Shown here: piece after piece, positions 43,521 through 54,247 of the stretch
Layout of the letters: every line of letters begins with the position of its first letter
How positions within the stretch are numbered: position 1 is the stretch's first letter
Assembly: GCA_933822405.4 (NCBI GenBank)
Contig: CAKOGP040001869.1
Span: forward strand, 578,816-642,815
DNA: 64,000 nucleotides
Origin: Cylindrotheca closterium
Taxonomy: Eukaryota; Bacillariophyta; Bacillariophyceae; Bacillariales; Bacillariaceae
Direction of reading: 5' to 3'
Notes under the pieces: model-generated
Database searches by the model: none
Told to the model about the DNA's origin: nothing
The model's input: only the letters and a program-made list of their open reading frames with translations
Program-made: the position numbers and the translations under genes

Positions 43521-45323
43521 ATGAGACTTCTCCATGCAGCACGAAAGAGACCTCTTCACGTTCTGTGTCGTCAGAGTGTGACCCAATCACTATCGTCCCA
43601 TTCTAGATATCTGAATGAAAAATCCAATCTTCACCACCACAACGCAAGATCTCCACAACATTCATTCCAACGAAACCTTTCGAGTCAACGATCTTCTATA
43701 CCAGAGAAAGAAACTTTTGAGGAATATGATACAAATGATTTCCTCGCAGATGGGAACATGACCTCCATGTCGCCCAATCCATGGAAAAACTTGCTGACAA
43801 ATCCTGCCCGAGCTGCTTGGAGAGTGACAAATCCACAGCTGCCTTCCAATATATCTGAAGCGTTTGGACAAGTCCTTGAGAAAGGTGGTCGGACACCACG
43901 ACAATTGAAACGATCTCATCGAAGTGTGCTGGAAACCCACAAGACGCTAGCAGAATTTCGAGAACGAGAGCGAAGAAAGATGGTCAATGGCAAACACTAT
44001 CGTTCTTCCAACAGCACAGACGAAAAATCAAACATTCCCGTCTACTATGGCCACGATGAAACATTGGCTACGTTGAAGCATCGCATGATGCCAACCTATG
44101 CCGTGACGAGGCGGGTTCTGAACGAATGTCAGTCATTATTGGGTAAGGAAAACTGGCAGCCCCAACGAGTCCTCGATTTTGGAATTGGCTGTGGTAGTTC
44201 ATCAGTGGCGGCCTTGGATCTCTTTGATTCTATTGATTGGATTCATGGCATTGAACCATCCAAGGCCATGAGAGATTGTTCCCAAGCTATTGTGGAGGGC
44301 GTCACAAAAGACAGATCTATTCCAACACGAGTGACCTTTTCCACAACATTACCAAATGATGAATCTTCGGCCACGACAGGAGGATCCTTTGATTTGGCTC
44401 TGTGTTGCTACACTGCCATGGAATTGCCGGATGTCATGTCCACTTTAGCAGCCGCTGCTCTCATGTTTGAAAAACTCAAGCCGGGTGGTGTCTTTGTCAT
44501 GATTGAGCCTGGAACTCCAGATGGTTTCAATTCCATACGATCCGTGAGGAATATGCTTTTGGATTGTTGCCCTCCAGACGACGATGAATTTGAATGGGAA
44601 GAACGATGTCACATTATTGCGCCATGCACTCATAACGGAAGTTGCCCTATGGAACGGCACAAAAAGGATTTTGTCAAGAAAGGAAAGCTGGCCCATGATC
44701 TTCCGCAGGATTTGGAAAATTCAGAGTCAGTCAAAAGTTCAATGCCTATGGACGAGCCTGATGAAGAAGATGACTTCGATACATTGATCGATGGCAGCTC
44801 TACTTTTGAAACTGAGGCGTTCGATTCGTCATTCTGCAGTTTTGTTCAAATGATACCAGGCAGTCGAAACGGAGAAAAGTTCTCCTATCTTGTAGCCCAA
44901 AAAAGACTGTTCAATGATGAAAATGCTGACATGTATGGACCATTCCAATCAGATAATTTATCAGAGCTACTCATGTTTGCACAGAGGGCGGCCGTGGAGA
45001 AAGACGAAACTGCTGCCATCCAAGCCTTTGACCGAGCACAAGAACTCGAAGATAGGTACTTGGATTCTGATGCTGACGATCTTGGCTTGGAATTGTTGCG
45101 AGGGGACAATCAGCGCTACCAGATGGGTCGGATCATTCGGGCACCCATCAAGAAGAAAGGTCACATTTACATTGACTATTGCGCCGATCCTGGAAGAATC
45201 ATTCGACACCGCGTAACCAAAGCGGTATCGAATAATGTGGCTCCAGGTATGTTCTCTGCTGCCAGAAAGAGTAGATGGGGAGGACTGTGGCCTAACACTA
45301 ATCCAAAGCAAGCAGATACCTAG
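43521..45323 (+). CDS. METTL17: Mitochondrial ribosome assembly methyltransferase-like protein METTL17/Rsm22
   Basis: A single exon of 600 residues starts at the ATG at 43521. The N-terminus (MRLLHAARKRPLHVLCRQS) is a mitochondrial presequence. A YAVTRRVLNE segment precedes the SAM-type motif VLDFGIGCGSSSVAA. LALCCYTAMELPD and GGVFVMIEPGTPDGF follow. The Cys set CHIIAPC..GSCP plus a later Cys in SSFCSF matches the four ligands of the Fe4S4 cluster known in this family. METTL17/Rsm22 assists assembly of the mitochondrial small ribosomal subunit. An acidic insertion lies between the third and fourth Cys. The C-terminus has VTKAVSNNVAPGMFSAARKSRWGG, common in this family. Confidence 0.9.
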   Translation: MRLLHAARKRPLHVLCRQSVTQSLSSHSRYLNEKSNLHHHNARSPQHSFQRNLSSQRSSIPEKETFEEYDTNDFLADGNMTSMSPNPWKNLLTNPARAAWRVTNPQLPSNISEAFGQVLEKGGRTPRQLKRSHRSVLETHKTLAEFRERERRKMVNGKHYRSSNSTDEKSNIPVYYGHDETLATLKHRMMPTYAVTRRVLNECQSLLGKENWQPQRVLDFGIGCGSSSVAALDLFDSIDWIHGIEPSKAMRDCSQAIVEGVTKDRSIPTRVTFSTTLPNDESSATTGGSFDLALCCYTAMELPDVMSTLAAAALMFEKLKPGGVFVMIEPGTPDGFNSIRSVRNMLLDCCPPDDDEFEWEERCHIIAPCTHNGSCPMERHKKDFVKKGKLAHDLPQDLENSESVKSSMPMDEPDEEDDFDTLIDGSSTFETEAFDSSFCSFVQMIPGSRNGEKFSYLVAQKRLFNDENADMYGPFQSDNLSELLMFAQRAAVEKDETAAIQAFDRAQELEDRYLDSDADDLGLELLRGDNQRYQMGRIIRAPIKKKGHIYIDYCADPGRIIRHRVTKAVSNNVAPGMFSAARKSRWGGLWPNTNPKQADT

Positions 45324-45422
45324 CACTAATCACTGTGAACATTAATTTAAACATGAATCAAAATAATAAACTTTGAACTGAAACCAAACAGGAAAATATC
45401 AAAACAGATCAGTGCAGAGGCA

Positions 45423-48400
45423 CTAGTCATCGAATAAGATTCCATCCTGTTTCGCAATCTCTAGCTGCCACTTAGTTGGATAGTGTTTTACCAAACTGTA
45501 GATTGAGGCTGCATAATCCAACTCTTTGCGTTCGTTGTTGGGGTATCGGGAACGGTGGAATCCAAACATATCTTTGCTGTCAAATGAAATATCCTCGTCA
45601 TTCGCAAACTCCGTTCGGCGAAGGGACTTATGTGGGACATCGAAAATCAAATTGTAATAGTCGTAACTGTTGTTTGGGTCGACCCAAGAAATCATTTTCT
45701 CATCATAATCATCGACGTCGCAGCAAAGAAAAGGTAGTGTTTGCCCTGCCCGTAAGATTTCAGGAACATAACCGAAGATTTCAACGTTTGAGCTGAAATC
45801 GATTTCTTGGGCGGCGCCCTCCGGCTGAGAATCGAGAAAGAGATGTAAGTTGTGGTGACGAGCGTCGAAAGAAAGACTCAATGTTGCCTACCTCGTATAC
45901 TCCCCGGAAGAGAGAAAGCAAAAGCTTGTAGATTGAGCCAGCGAACAAGCTAATTATTGAACCAATCAGAATTACTATGGCTGCCCATCCGTAAATTCGG
46001 GTGAAGGTAACCTTTACCACGGTGGAAGCCAGCTTGTTAATGCATGTCAAGGACGAGAATAATTTGATGAAAGCGCTGAATACATACCTGCTGATCTGAC
46101 ATCCATGTCAGGTCGTCTTCATCAAAACTGGCAAACCATCCCGCTTGACCACTTTGGACCCTTGGAGTTGCTGGCATCGGAAGCCCAGCCCATGCTCTGA
46201 AATTTTGGCCACATGAAACATAATCCGTCTCATCCACTACTTCAAGCTCGTCGATTTCTGGTTCCAAGTCTCCAATCCAAATCTTCACTTTTTCTCCATC
46301 CAAACGTTCAACATTTGTATACACGCCAACAGTGGCGGTGCTCGAGTCAAGAGGTTCGCAAAGCTTGTCATACGGATATTGGGCCCAAGTGAAAGACGAG
46401 ACCACGGCAAAGGCGACCACAGTAATGCTAAAAAAAAACCTCCGGCTGAAGTTAGCCAAATCAGCTCCAAGTCGTGGAGTGGGTTGCCAAAGTCTGACCA
46501 AGGAGAATTTGTCCATATAATATTGGGTCAAAAGGATAAAAAACCCGAAGAAGAAACCGGAAGGGAAAACAGCAGAATAAAAGAAGACAACAAAGATAAT
46601 CTTTGTAAAGTCCTGTACCCCGAAAGATGATGAGAAACTTAAAGTACACCATAATCGTCGCGCGTTGTCGCTTACCGTATAGCGTTCCCCTAGTTGAAAC
46701 CAACTGCCTGTGAACCAGGAATTCATCTCCTCTTGGGATCTCGCCCGAGGAGCCAGAACATGCTTCTTCAGGTTTGATGTGTAGTCGGAAATCCGCATGA
46801 GAGGGCTCAACCAAGATTCCGAAATAAGGAGAGCGGAGATGGTTGGAATCATATCGGACGAATCGTCTCCCAGTGTATGCGTGAAAGGCGTAATGAACTG
46901 AGGCAACAGTAGCTACAGTTGAGGATCATCGTGATTTCCAAGAATACTTTTGAATGCAAAATTCATTACTTACCGATGTCAACAAACCAGACAAAATCCA
47001 ACGAAACAGTGTCAGCTTCAAGTAGACGGATCGCTGATACGATCCCTCGTCTGGGTGTTTTTCCAACATCAATAAAAGCTTCAAGACAGCTGGCATCGAA
47101 CTATTGAGAATAGTTGTCAAGTTACCAGAATAAAAAGGACCAATTTCCTCACGGACGCGGAAGATTGACCAACTAGCAAATGCGATCAACCCACAAGTGA
47201 TAGTAATTGTGATACTTCTCCTCAACATTCGGCTAAACCTGGTGCTCGAAAGCTCCAAATATCGAATGGCACTTGGCTCTGCTGGCTCAGCGACACTTAA
47301 AAGAAGTTCCCCACGGAAATGGCAGTCAGGTGGAACGGCTCCCAATCTGTTTGCCGCGAGATCTACTTCACCGGCGTTCAAAGCAGTCAGAGCAGTTCTC
47401 TGGCCTTCTTCAGTCTCGAACGTGACAAATACTTTCGTTGCGTGGTATTCCTTTTCTTGAAGTTCTTTCGCCTTATCGCCCATCTTGGTAATCTGTTCAT
47501 ACAATTCTTCAGCATTCAGCATCATGCCAAACAGCTTGAAAATTGGAGCAACGCAATCCACTATTTTCCCAATGAAACCAACTGGTAGATCTTTTACCAT
47601 TTCACGGTGCTTGTCGATCGCCTGCAGCACAGCTTGATCATCATCATAGTCAACATCGTTAGGAAGTTTCATTCGAAGGTAGTTGAAATAGACGCGACGA
47701 TTTGCCAGGACATTGATAAGAGCTTCGTTGTCGAGAGCCACGGTAACACAAGTAACTTGACCACTTTCTCCTTGAGCAAACTTTTCGAAGAAATTACGCC
47801 ATTCATCAGGATTCTTTGCATCTGGCGGCGGATTCAAAACGCAAACCGAGTAATCTGCTGTAGTCACCTTGTCCTCGTCGAAACGAACTTCTCGTGCACG
47901 AATATAAAGGCTGAAAACTGCTGTCGCAATCATAACGAATCCAAGAGTCAGCAAGTTCGGCCAACCAAGACGGAATTGTTCAAATACGCAATTGTTTTTC
48001 AGCACCAGATTGGTCACGGAACCATCAGGTGCCATTGCTGTCGCGAAGCGGTCAGGGGCATTATTTGGCGTCGAATTCCATCCAGAAGGGTCACATGTGG
48101 AACAGACAACCCTAATTTGAATTCAAAAGGATTAGGCTTCACGGCCGGTTTGGTGAGGTTACTGTCAGGTTATACAAACTTACCACTCTCTGTTGGTACA
48201 AACCGCAGATGCGCGGAGGAAGGTTGAAATGTTGCTTGCTGTATCACCGTTGTAAGCCGTACTCCCAAAATAGTCGATACTCAGAATGTTGATACATCCA
48301 GCTATCAACATGATGATGGCAAAGAACCAAATACTAATAAAGTAAAGATCCATGCCAGATCCCCACTCAATCAGAGCACTTTGCGGGAGCGTAAGAGTTG

Positions 48401-48962
48401 GATAGAGCTCTGTTTGTACTTGATGTTCACCTCGTTCAGCCATTCGGTAGACATATTCTGTGTCGTTTTCACCAGTGAGGTGGCGAGGAAGAATATTGTG
48501 CTCATAGTGTACCCATGCCTAGTTGCGTACCAACACTGAATTCAGATTCTGATATAGTACTGCAAAATGCCAGCTTCCACCTACTTACCTTGTCCAACTG
48601 AGGTGCACCTTTTTCGTTTCGTCTGGGCCAATACCAGTTGTACTGTAGAGGGAAAGAAAAGCGTGAGCTTCGAGAATGGACATTTATTGATCACACTTGC
48701 TGTGTCCTTGGTGGCTTACAGTGGAAAAGTACTTCTCCACAGCGATTCGTGAAAGTGTCTTCTTCCCAGTTGCATCGTCTTTTCTCTTCAAGTCTTCTAA
48801 GATTGCATCTTGCTCCTCCTTTGTGAGGGTTATACCCGAGATCCTATTGGAATGCCTCCCTCCTGAGGCAATTCTAGAATCCATCCTCCCAGTCATTGGT
48901 GGCTTCCGTTTTGCAGGCTCCCTCTTTGGCTGCGGCGCCTCCACTACTCCTTCCTCAACCAT
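45423..48962 (-). CDS. CSC1/OSCA-like (TMEM63-type) membrane channel
   Basis: Eight exons, complement(join(45423..45824,45892..46032,46088..46612,46676..46912,46974..48111,48184..48518,48589..48642,48720..48962)), encode 1024 residues; all phases agree. A short cytosolic N-terminus leads to a LPRHL motif, a first helix (WFFAIIMLIAGCINIL), an extracellular Cys loop (CSTCDPSGW) and a second helix (LLTLGFVMIATAVFSLYI). A long cytosolic domain (about residues 250-480) contains VFVTFETEEGQ, like the RRM-like domain of OSCA. Further helices follow (ITITITCGLIAFASW, IIFVVFFYSAVFPSGFFFGF, FFFSITVVAFAVV, AAIVILIGSIISLFAG), then a soluble tail. OSCA/CSC1 proteins are osmo- and mechanosensitive cation channels. 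The family call is by layout and short motifs; a relative such as anoctamin-like is possible. Confidence 0.68.
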
Positions 48963-49445
48963 GATGTTGATGCACTATTGGAATCCTATTTCAACAAGTT
49001 GTAACTCAAGCACTTTGGAAGTTCTTCTTCTCTCAAGCCTCAAATCGATGCAAAATTAGGCTTTACGAAAGACTGAGTCGTCCTTTTCACACTGATTGAT
49101 CTTGTTTGCAAGACGAACAAAGTGATTGCTTAGGTCTTCGTCCGCTTCGGTTGGGTTTTGATTTGGGTGTCGCAGAATCCGGAATTAAGGCTACGAAGAA
49201 AATGGTAGGGAATGTACATGCGTAGAATCTGGATCAATTCGGAACTTAATCATGCCCGTGCTGGTGAATAAGCACAGCGGTACTGTACTGGATATATCAG
49301 GCACCCTGTTGACTTTTAAAAAGCAATTCTAGAAACAAAATTGTAATGAGTGAATGGTAAGCAGCTAAATGCCTCATAGCGAATATGTTTTAGATTATTG
49401 ACGAATGGCCTCATATATATTCTCTTATGCTTCAAAGTATCAGCC
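48963..49445. other. Intergenic gap, no gene seen
   Basis: About 480 bp upstream of the OSCA-like gene and downstream of the nucleotidyltransferase gene. No coding frame or RNA was recognised. Confidence 0.45.
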
Positions 49446-50274
49446 TCATTTGTCTTTCGCCCCATATAGATTTGCAACTAACTTTGTGAGACTCTGTGGC
49501 ACCAAATCCGCCAAGGCATCATGGTTCTCCTTTGTATCCTTCCTACACAAATCTCGAACTAGAGTAGACGAGACATGATTATACTTGGGATTCCCTTCCA
49601 AATAGCAGGTAGGAATAGGCCAGACCAAAGGCCCGAGCAGCAGTGGTCCCCAAGTATTAAGAATCTGAAGCGATCTCTCGTCTCCCCCATCCTTTTCCCA
49701 ACTTCTTATTCCACGGAAGAATATGGTGGCTCCCTCTTTCTTGGCCCATCTCCATATGTAGCCTTCAACAACTGTTGACAAGAAGAAACGTATGCAGCAA
49801 ATGTAAGCTCCCCACAGTATTAACCTCATCCTAAAGTGCGTTAAAGATGTGTTCCATACCTTCTACTTGGACATTCTTCATCCCAGGTTTTGTCTTGATC
49901 ATTTCTCGCAACAAATCTACTCTTTCTTGTGGTGACACAAGATACTTCTTGTTTGGATTGAACCCAATCACTGCAACGACTCGCGTATATCTGCGCAAGA
50001 GATCAGTTGTTTGTCATTGAACCATAACAGACTATCTTGTAATCTCAATGTTGCTTGCTTACCGTCTTGACAGGTGCTCCAGCATGGCTAGATGTCCAAG
50101 GTGTGGCGGATTGTAAGACCCAGCTAACACAACCGTGTCATTTTCTTGTTCTCCTTCCTTCCAAGGATATGTCACAATGGTGGGAAACATAATTGGCTTT
50201 ATCAGAATACATCCCAATATTACGCCTGCAGCTCCTAGTACAATGAATAGAGGGAAGGTAGCATCAAGGACCAT
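49446..50274 (-). CDS. CoaD-like nucleotidyltransferase with N-terminal membrane helix
   Basis: Three exons, complement(join(49446..49771,49860..49990,50063..50274)), encode 222 residues. After a hydrophobic anchor (FIVLGAAGVILGCILIKPI, about residues 9-27) comes the nucleotidyltransferase motif AGSYNPPHLGHLAML, a HxGH core. Then come VVAVIGFNPNKKYLVS, the FFRGIRSWEKDGGDE segment where CoaD has its RGLR motif, and HVSSTLVRDL. This is the fold of phosphopantetheine adenylyltransferase (CoA synthesis) and related adenylyl/cytidylyltransferases. In most eukaryotes that activity belongs to a bifunctional enzyme; here the domain stands alone and is membrane-anchored or organelle-targeted. The exact substrate is unproven. 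Confidence 0.75.
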
Positions 50275-50450
50275 GACTCTGCTTGGTATTATGTGTATGT
50301 CGATTTTGTTTCCTAGATTGACTTGTCCGACTGCATATTTTCAAAGAGCAAAAATGTTTACGGTACTGTACCGAAGAGTACGACTGACTACAAAGCCTTG
50401 TACATTGTTGGGTCGTCTCCTCACCAATATAATTCCCAAATTCTACTTAT

Positions 50451-50987
50451 TTACCATTTAAATATCTTCAATACATCCAGTTGTCCAATCAAGCTATCTG
50501 GAGAAAGCTTTGGTGGAAAATCATTTAGAAGCATATGAAAGCCACTTTCTGGAATCTTGTCATAGGCAGCCTCGAGTAAGACTGCTGGCAAACCAAATCG
50601 AACAACACCCATACTAGCATCTGCCCAATCTGCCTTGCGAACAGCATTGACCAGTGCGTCTGCTTCCTCTGATCGACTACTACTAGACTTGAAGTCAGTT
50701 ACCTTGTGATGATACATGACATATCTTTCATACTGGCAACCTCTTCGTCCGTGCATTCTCCTTTTCTTGGCATCCAAATGAGTAGCGCTTGGTTCAAGAT
50801 AATCCAGTGTCTTTTCCGTCCAGAGGGCGACATCGTGGTGTGCCAGCGCCATTGCTACCAAATCCATAGAGTTGGGGATCACCTTCTCCACCGAATCGGG
50901 CAAGTGGTACTTGGTGGACGTCAAAACACGCAGACAGTGATTTCGATAAGCTTCATTGTCTTCTCCGATATCAACTTTCATAGTCAT
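50451..50987 (-). CDS. HD-domain phosphohydrolase-like protein
   Basis: One frame of 178 residues starts at the ATG at 50987; the same frame stays open about 40 codons further upstream without an ATG. The HD motifs are YRNHCLRVL (first His) and ALAHHDVALW with TLDYLEPS, a pattern seen in small bacterial HD hydrolases. A second His-rich stretch (YVMYHHKVTDF) follows. HD proteins are metal-dependent phosphohydrolases of nucleotides or other phosphates; the substrate is unknown. A branchpoint and acceptor-like sequence (CTAAC..CATTGCAG) lies just upstream of the open stretch, so a short 5' exon may be missing from this model. Confidence 0.68.
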   Translation of the reverse strand: MTMKVDIGEDNEAYRNHCLRVLTSTKYHLPDSVEKVIPNSMDLVAMALAHHDVALWTEKTLDYLEPSATHLDAKKRRMHGRRGCQYERYVMYHHKVTDFKSSSSRSEEADALVNAVRKADWADASMGVVRFGLPAVLLEAAYDKIPESGFHMLLNDFPPKLSPDSLIGQLDVLKIFKW

Positions 50988-51479
50988 GAGCTCGGCATCT
51001 AGGACTGGATGGGAAGTGACGATCTCCAAACCATAGTGAGATTGATTCACCCTTTCGACGACCAGTAAGCAGGGGGTTTTGCTTGAACATGAATCCAAAT
51101 GCGACTGCAATGAGAAGGATTGTAGTTGTTAGGATCTTCATCTTAAGCGTTGTATGTATACTTGAATTGGGTAGTCGATACAACTGATTGGTTTTGTTTG
51201 TAGGAAATTGAAAATCCTTGTTTGATGTTTTGACGAATAGGAAGCCATGACCTTGACCCATTCGACTAACGGGAAGTCATTCCCACCTCCTGTATTGGCG
51301 TATTGGTCGCGGCGGAGACTGAAGCCCGGAATCCATGTATTGATACAAACACTAACGTTGCAGGAGACCGAAGCGCCCGAAATCCCCAGAGTAAGCGGTC
51401 AGTTGTATCGAATTGCTCTATGTATTTTCGGTCATCAAGATAAAAAAGTTCGCTGCCACCTCATCAACCAGAAATTGGG
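50988..51479. other. Region between the HD gene and the tandem repeats
   Basis: About 490 bp. On the minus strand an ATG at about 51134 opens a 55-codon frame beginning with a hydrophobic leader (MKILTTTILLIAVAFGFMF), but it is in a different frame from the HD protein and no splice joins them. Otherwise nothing is recognised. Confidence 0.4.
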
Positions 51480-52853
51480 CTCATATTTCATAAATGGGGT
51501 TGGGTATTTTTGAAAACCGCCGTATTTTTCGTACCACCTCTACGTGTCGTCAGCTTTCCTCATGAAATATCGTGAGATATGAATATGACGGAGGGCAGAC
51601 CATTAGTTTTTGAAAATAAAAAATAAAGCACTTCTAACCCGGATATGTCGCTAGCTCTTTTGTCGTGAGCTGCACTGGTCTGAAGCTCTTTGTAATATGT
51701 GTCATTGTTTTGCATCAACATCACATCAACTTCAAGCTTGCAGACAAAAGCCAAGGAACCGCAAAACAAACAAGCAGCACCACAACAGTTGCGACCTAGT
51801 GAGATAAAAATGACGACATGACAGGCGCCTGAAGCGAGAACGGCAGACTCCAGTGCAACATCTTGTGATTGAATCGACATCATCCTGGAAAGGTCAAACA
51901 AGGCATGAGAGAGCAGTCAAATCTACCAGTTGAGATTATCGCTGCGATTCTAGTGAAGTATACACTTCTCTGAGGCTTGCGACAACGAGCATGTGCAATT
52001 TGCTGATTATCTGGACCTGAAGCATCAATCGGCTTGTTGTTTGGGTAGAAACGTAAAGGGCGAACGCAAGGCTCAATTTCATCGCAAATATACTACATGT
52101 GTATGCAAAGATCAAAGACACAATAATCAACATTGGTTGGGAAAGATTTAAAAACGACAACAAACGGCCAATTTTTTTTCTCCAGGCCAGTGTTTTGAAC
52201 GAAGCTGTCTACTATCGTATAGAAAGACGCTTGCAGAGTTCTTTGTGAAAAAAATTCTGACGAGAGAATAGAATAGAACAAATGAGGGCTTGATTCTGCC
52301 AATGCGGAGACAGTGACTTGACTTGAACAATGACAAGACGACACTCAAACTGGATACTACTGTTGAAGACAAAAATTATAGTCAATAGAGAATCAAGCTA
52401 GAAGCTTGAACAATACGTTCTACTATTATACATCTCCATCACCATGTAACGCTAGTCATTCCGGTTTGCCAATATACTGTCACATTCTCTAGGAAGGCCA
52501 GAACTTGTTCAACTGGAGCTGAGGTGGTTTGGTTAGGTTGCGTCCATTCTGGAAAAGCAGGTTTGCGTATCAGATTGCAAGTGGCTGGTATAGAATGTTT
52601 TTAGTTTGCTTATTATTTATGTTTGATGATCCAGGACCATCCAATCTACCGGTAGAACTGGACCTGCCTGATTATTATTTTAAGCACTGGTGTTTTGCGA
52701 GTCTCTCATATCCCCTGAAACTCTCCCCTCATATATTTTGATTTGCTTTTTGAAAGAAAATAGCCCGGATTTGGTTCCAGCTGACGACATGTACACGTAC
52801 GTAGAAGCTGGTAGTCGTGAGCTGATTTGCAAACCCCATTTATCCGATATGTG
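51480..52853. mobile_element. TIR-bounded repeat unit 1
   Basis: This is the first of three head-to-tail units with a period of 1384 bp. The ends form imperfect 22-bp inverted repeats: the left end reads CTCATATTTCATAAATGGGG and the right end, on the other strand, CACATATCGGATAAATGGGG; about 18 of 22 bases match. Unit 1 and unit 2 translate identically in every frame examined. No transposase is visible; it could be a non-autonomous DNA element or a duplicated degenerate gene. Confidence 0.6.
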
Positions 52854-52863
52854 CCCTTTTTGG

Positions 52864-54237
52864 CTCATATTTCATAAATGGGGTTGGGTATTTTTGAAAA
52901 CCGCCGTATTTTTCGTACCACCTCTACGTGTCGTCAGCTTTCCTCATGAAATATCGTGAGATATGAATATGACGGAGGGCAGACCATTAGTTTTTGAAAA
53001 TAAAAAATAAAGCACTTCTAACCCGGATATGTCGCTAGCTCTTTTGTCGTGAGCTGCACTGGTCTGAAGCTCTTTGTAATATGTGTCATTGTTTTGCATC
53101 AACATCACATCAACTTCAAGCTTGCAGACAAAAGCCAAGGAACCGCAAAACAAACAAGCAGCACCACAACAGTTGCGACCTAGTGAGATAAAAATGACGA
53201 CATGACAGGCGCCTGAAGCGAGAACGGCAGACTCCAGTGCAACATCTTGTGATTGAATCGACATCATCCTGGAAAGGTCAAACAAGGCATGAGAGAGCAG
53301 TCAAATCTACCAGTTGAGATTATCGCTGCGATTCTAGTGAAGTATACACTTCTCTGAGGCTTGCGACAACGAGCATGTGCAATTTGCTGATTATCTGGAC
53401 CTGAAGCATCAATCGGCTTGTTGTTTGGGTAGAAACGTAAAGGGCGAACGCAAGGCTCAATTTCATCGCAAATATACTACATGTGTATGCAAAGATCAAA
53501 GACACAATAATCAACATTGGTTGGGAAAGATTTAAAAACGACAACAAACGGCCAATTTTTTTTCTCCAGGCCAGTGTTTTGAACGAAGCTGTCTACTATC
53601 GTATAGAAAGACGCTTGCAGAGTTCTTTGTGAAAAAAATTCTGACGAGAGAATAGAATAGAACAAATGAGGGCTTGATTCTGCCAATGCGGAGACAGTGA
53701 CTTGACTTGAACAATGACAAGACGACACTCAAACTGGATACTACTGTTGAAGACAAAAATTATAGTCAATAGAGAATCAAGCTAGAAGCTTGAACAATAC
53801 GTTCTACTATTATACATCTCCATCACCATGTAACGCTAGTCATTCCGGTTTGCCAATATACTGTCACATTCTCTAGGAAGGCCAGAACTTGTTCAACTGG
53901 AGCTGAGGTGGTTTGGTTAGGTTGCGTCCATTCTGGAAAAGCAGGTTTGCGTATCAGATTGCAAGTGGCTGGTATAGAATGTTTTTAGTTTGCTTATTAT
54001 TTATGTTTGATGATCCAGGACCATCCAATCTACCGGTAGAACTGGACCTGCCTGATTATTATTTTAAGCACTGGTGTTTTGCGAGTCTCTCATATCCCCT
54101 GAAACTCTCCCCTCATATATTTTGATTTGCTTTTTGAAAGAAAATAGCCCGGATTTGGTTCCAGCTGACGACATGTACACGTACGTAGAAGCTGGTAGTC
54201 GTGAGCTGATTTGCAAACCCCATTTATCCGATATGTG
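52864..54237. mobile_element. TIR-bounded repeat unit 2
   Basis: An apparently exact copy of unit 1, 1384 bp downstream, separated from it by the 10-bp linker CCCTTTTTGG. The facing ends of neighbouring units place AACCCCATTTAT and ATAAATGGGGTT 30 bp apart, so each junction can form a hairpin. The near-identity indicates a recent duplication. Confidence 0.6.
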
Positions 54238-54247
54238 CCCTTTTTGG

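Noticed and set aside
50971..51261. Minus-strand frame with a signal-peptide-like leader upstream of the HD protein
   Set aside because: It is out of frame with the HD domain. Joining them would need an intron of about 27 nt or a frameshift, so it was not merged into the HD gene.
52529..52741. 70-codon plus-strand frame repeated in all three tandem units
   Set aside because: It is repeated only because the unit is repeated. It has no motif or plausible start context, and the changes in unit 3 do not look constrained.
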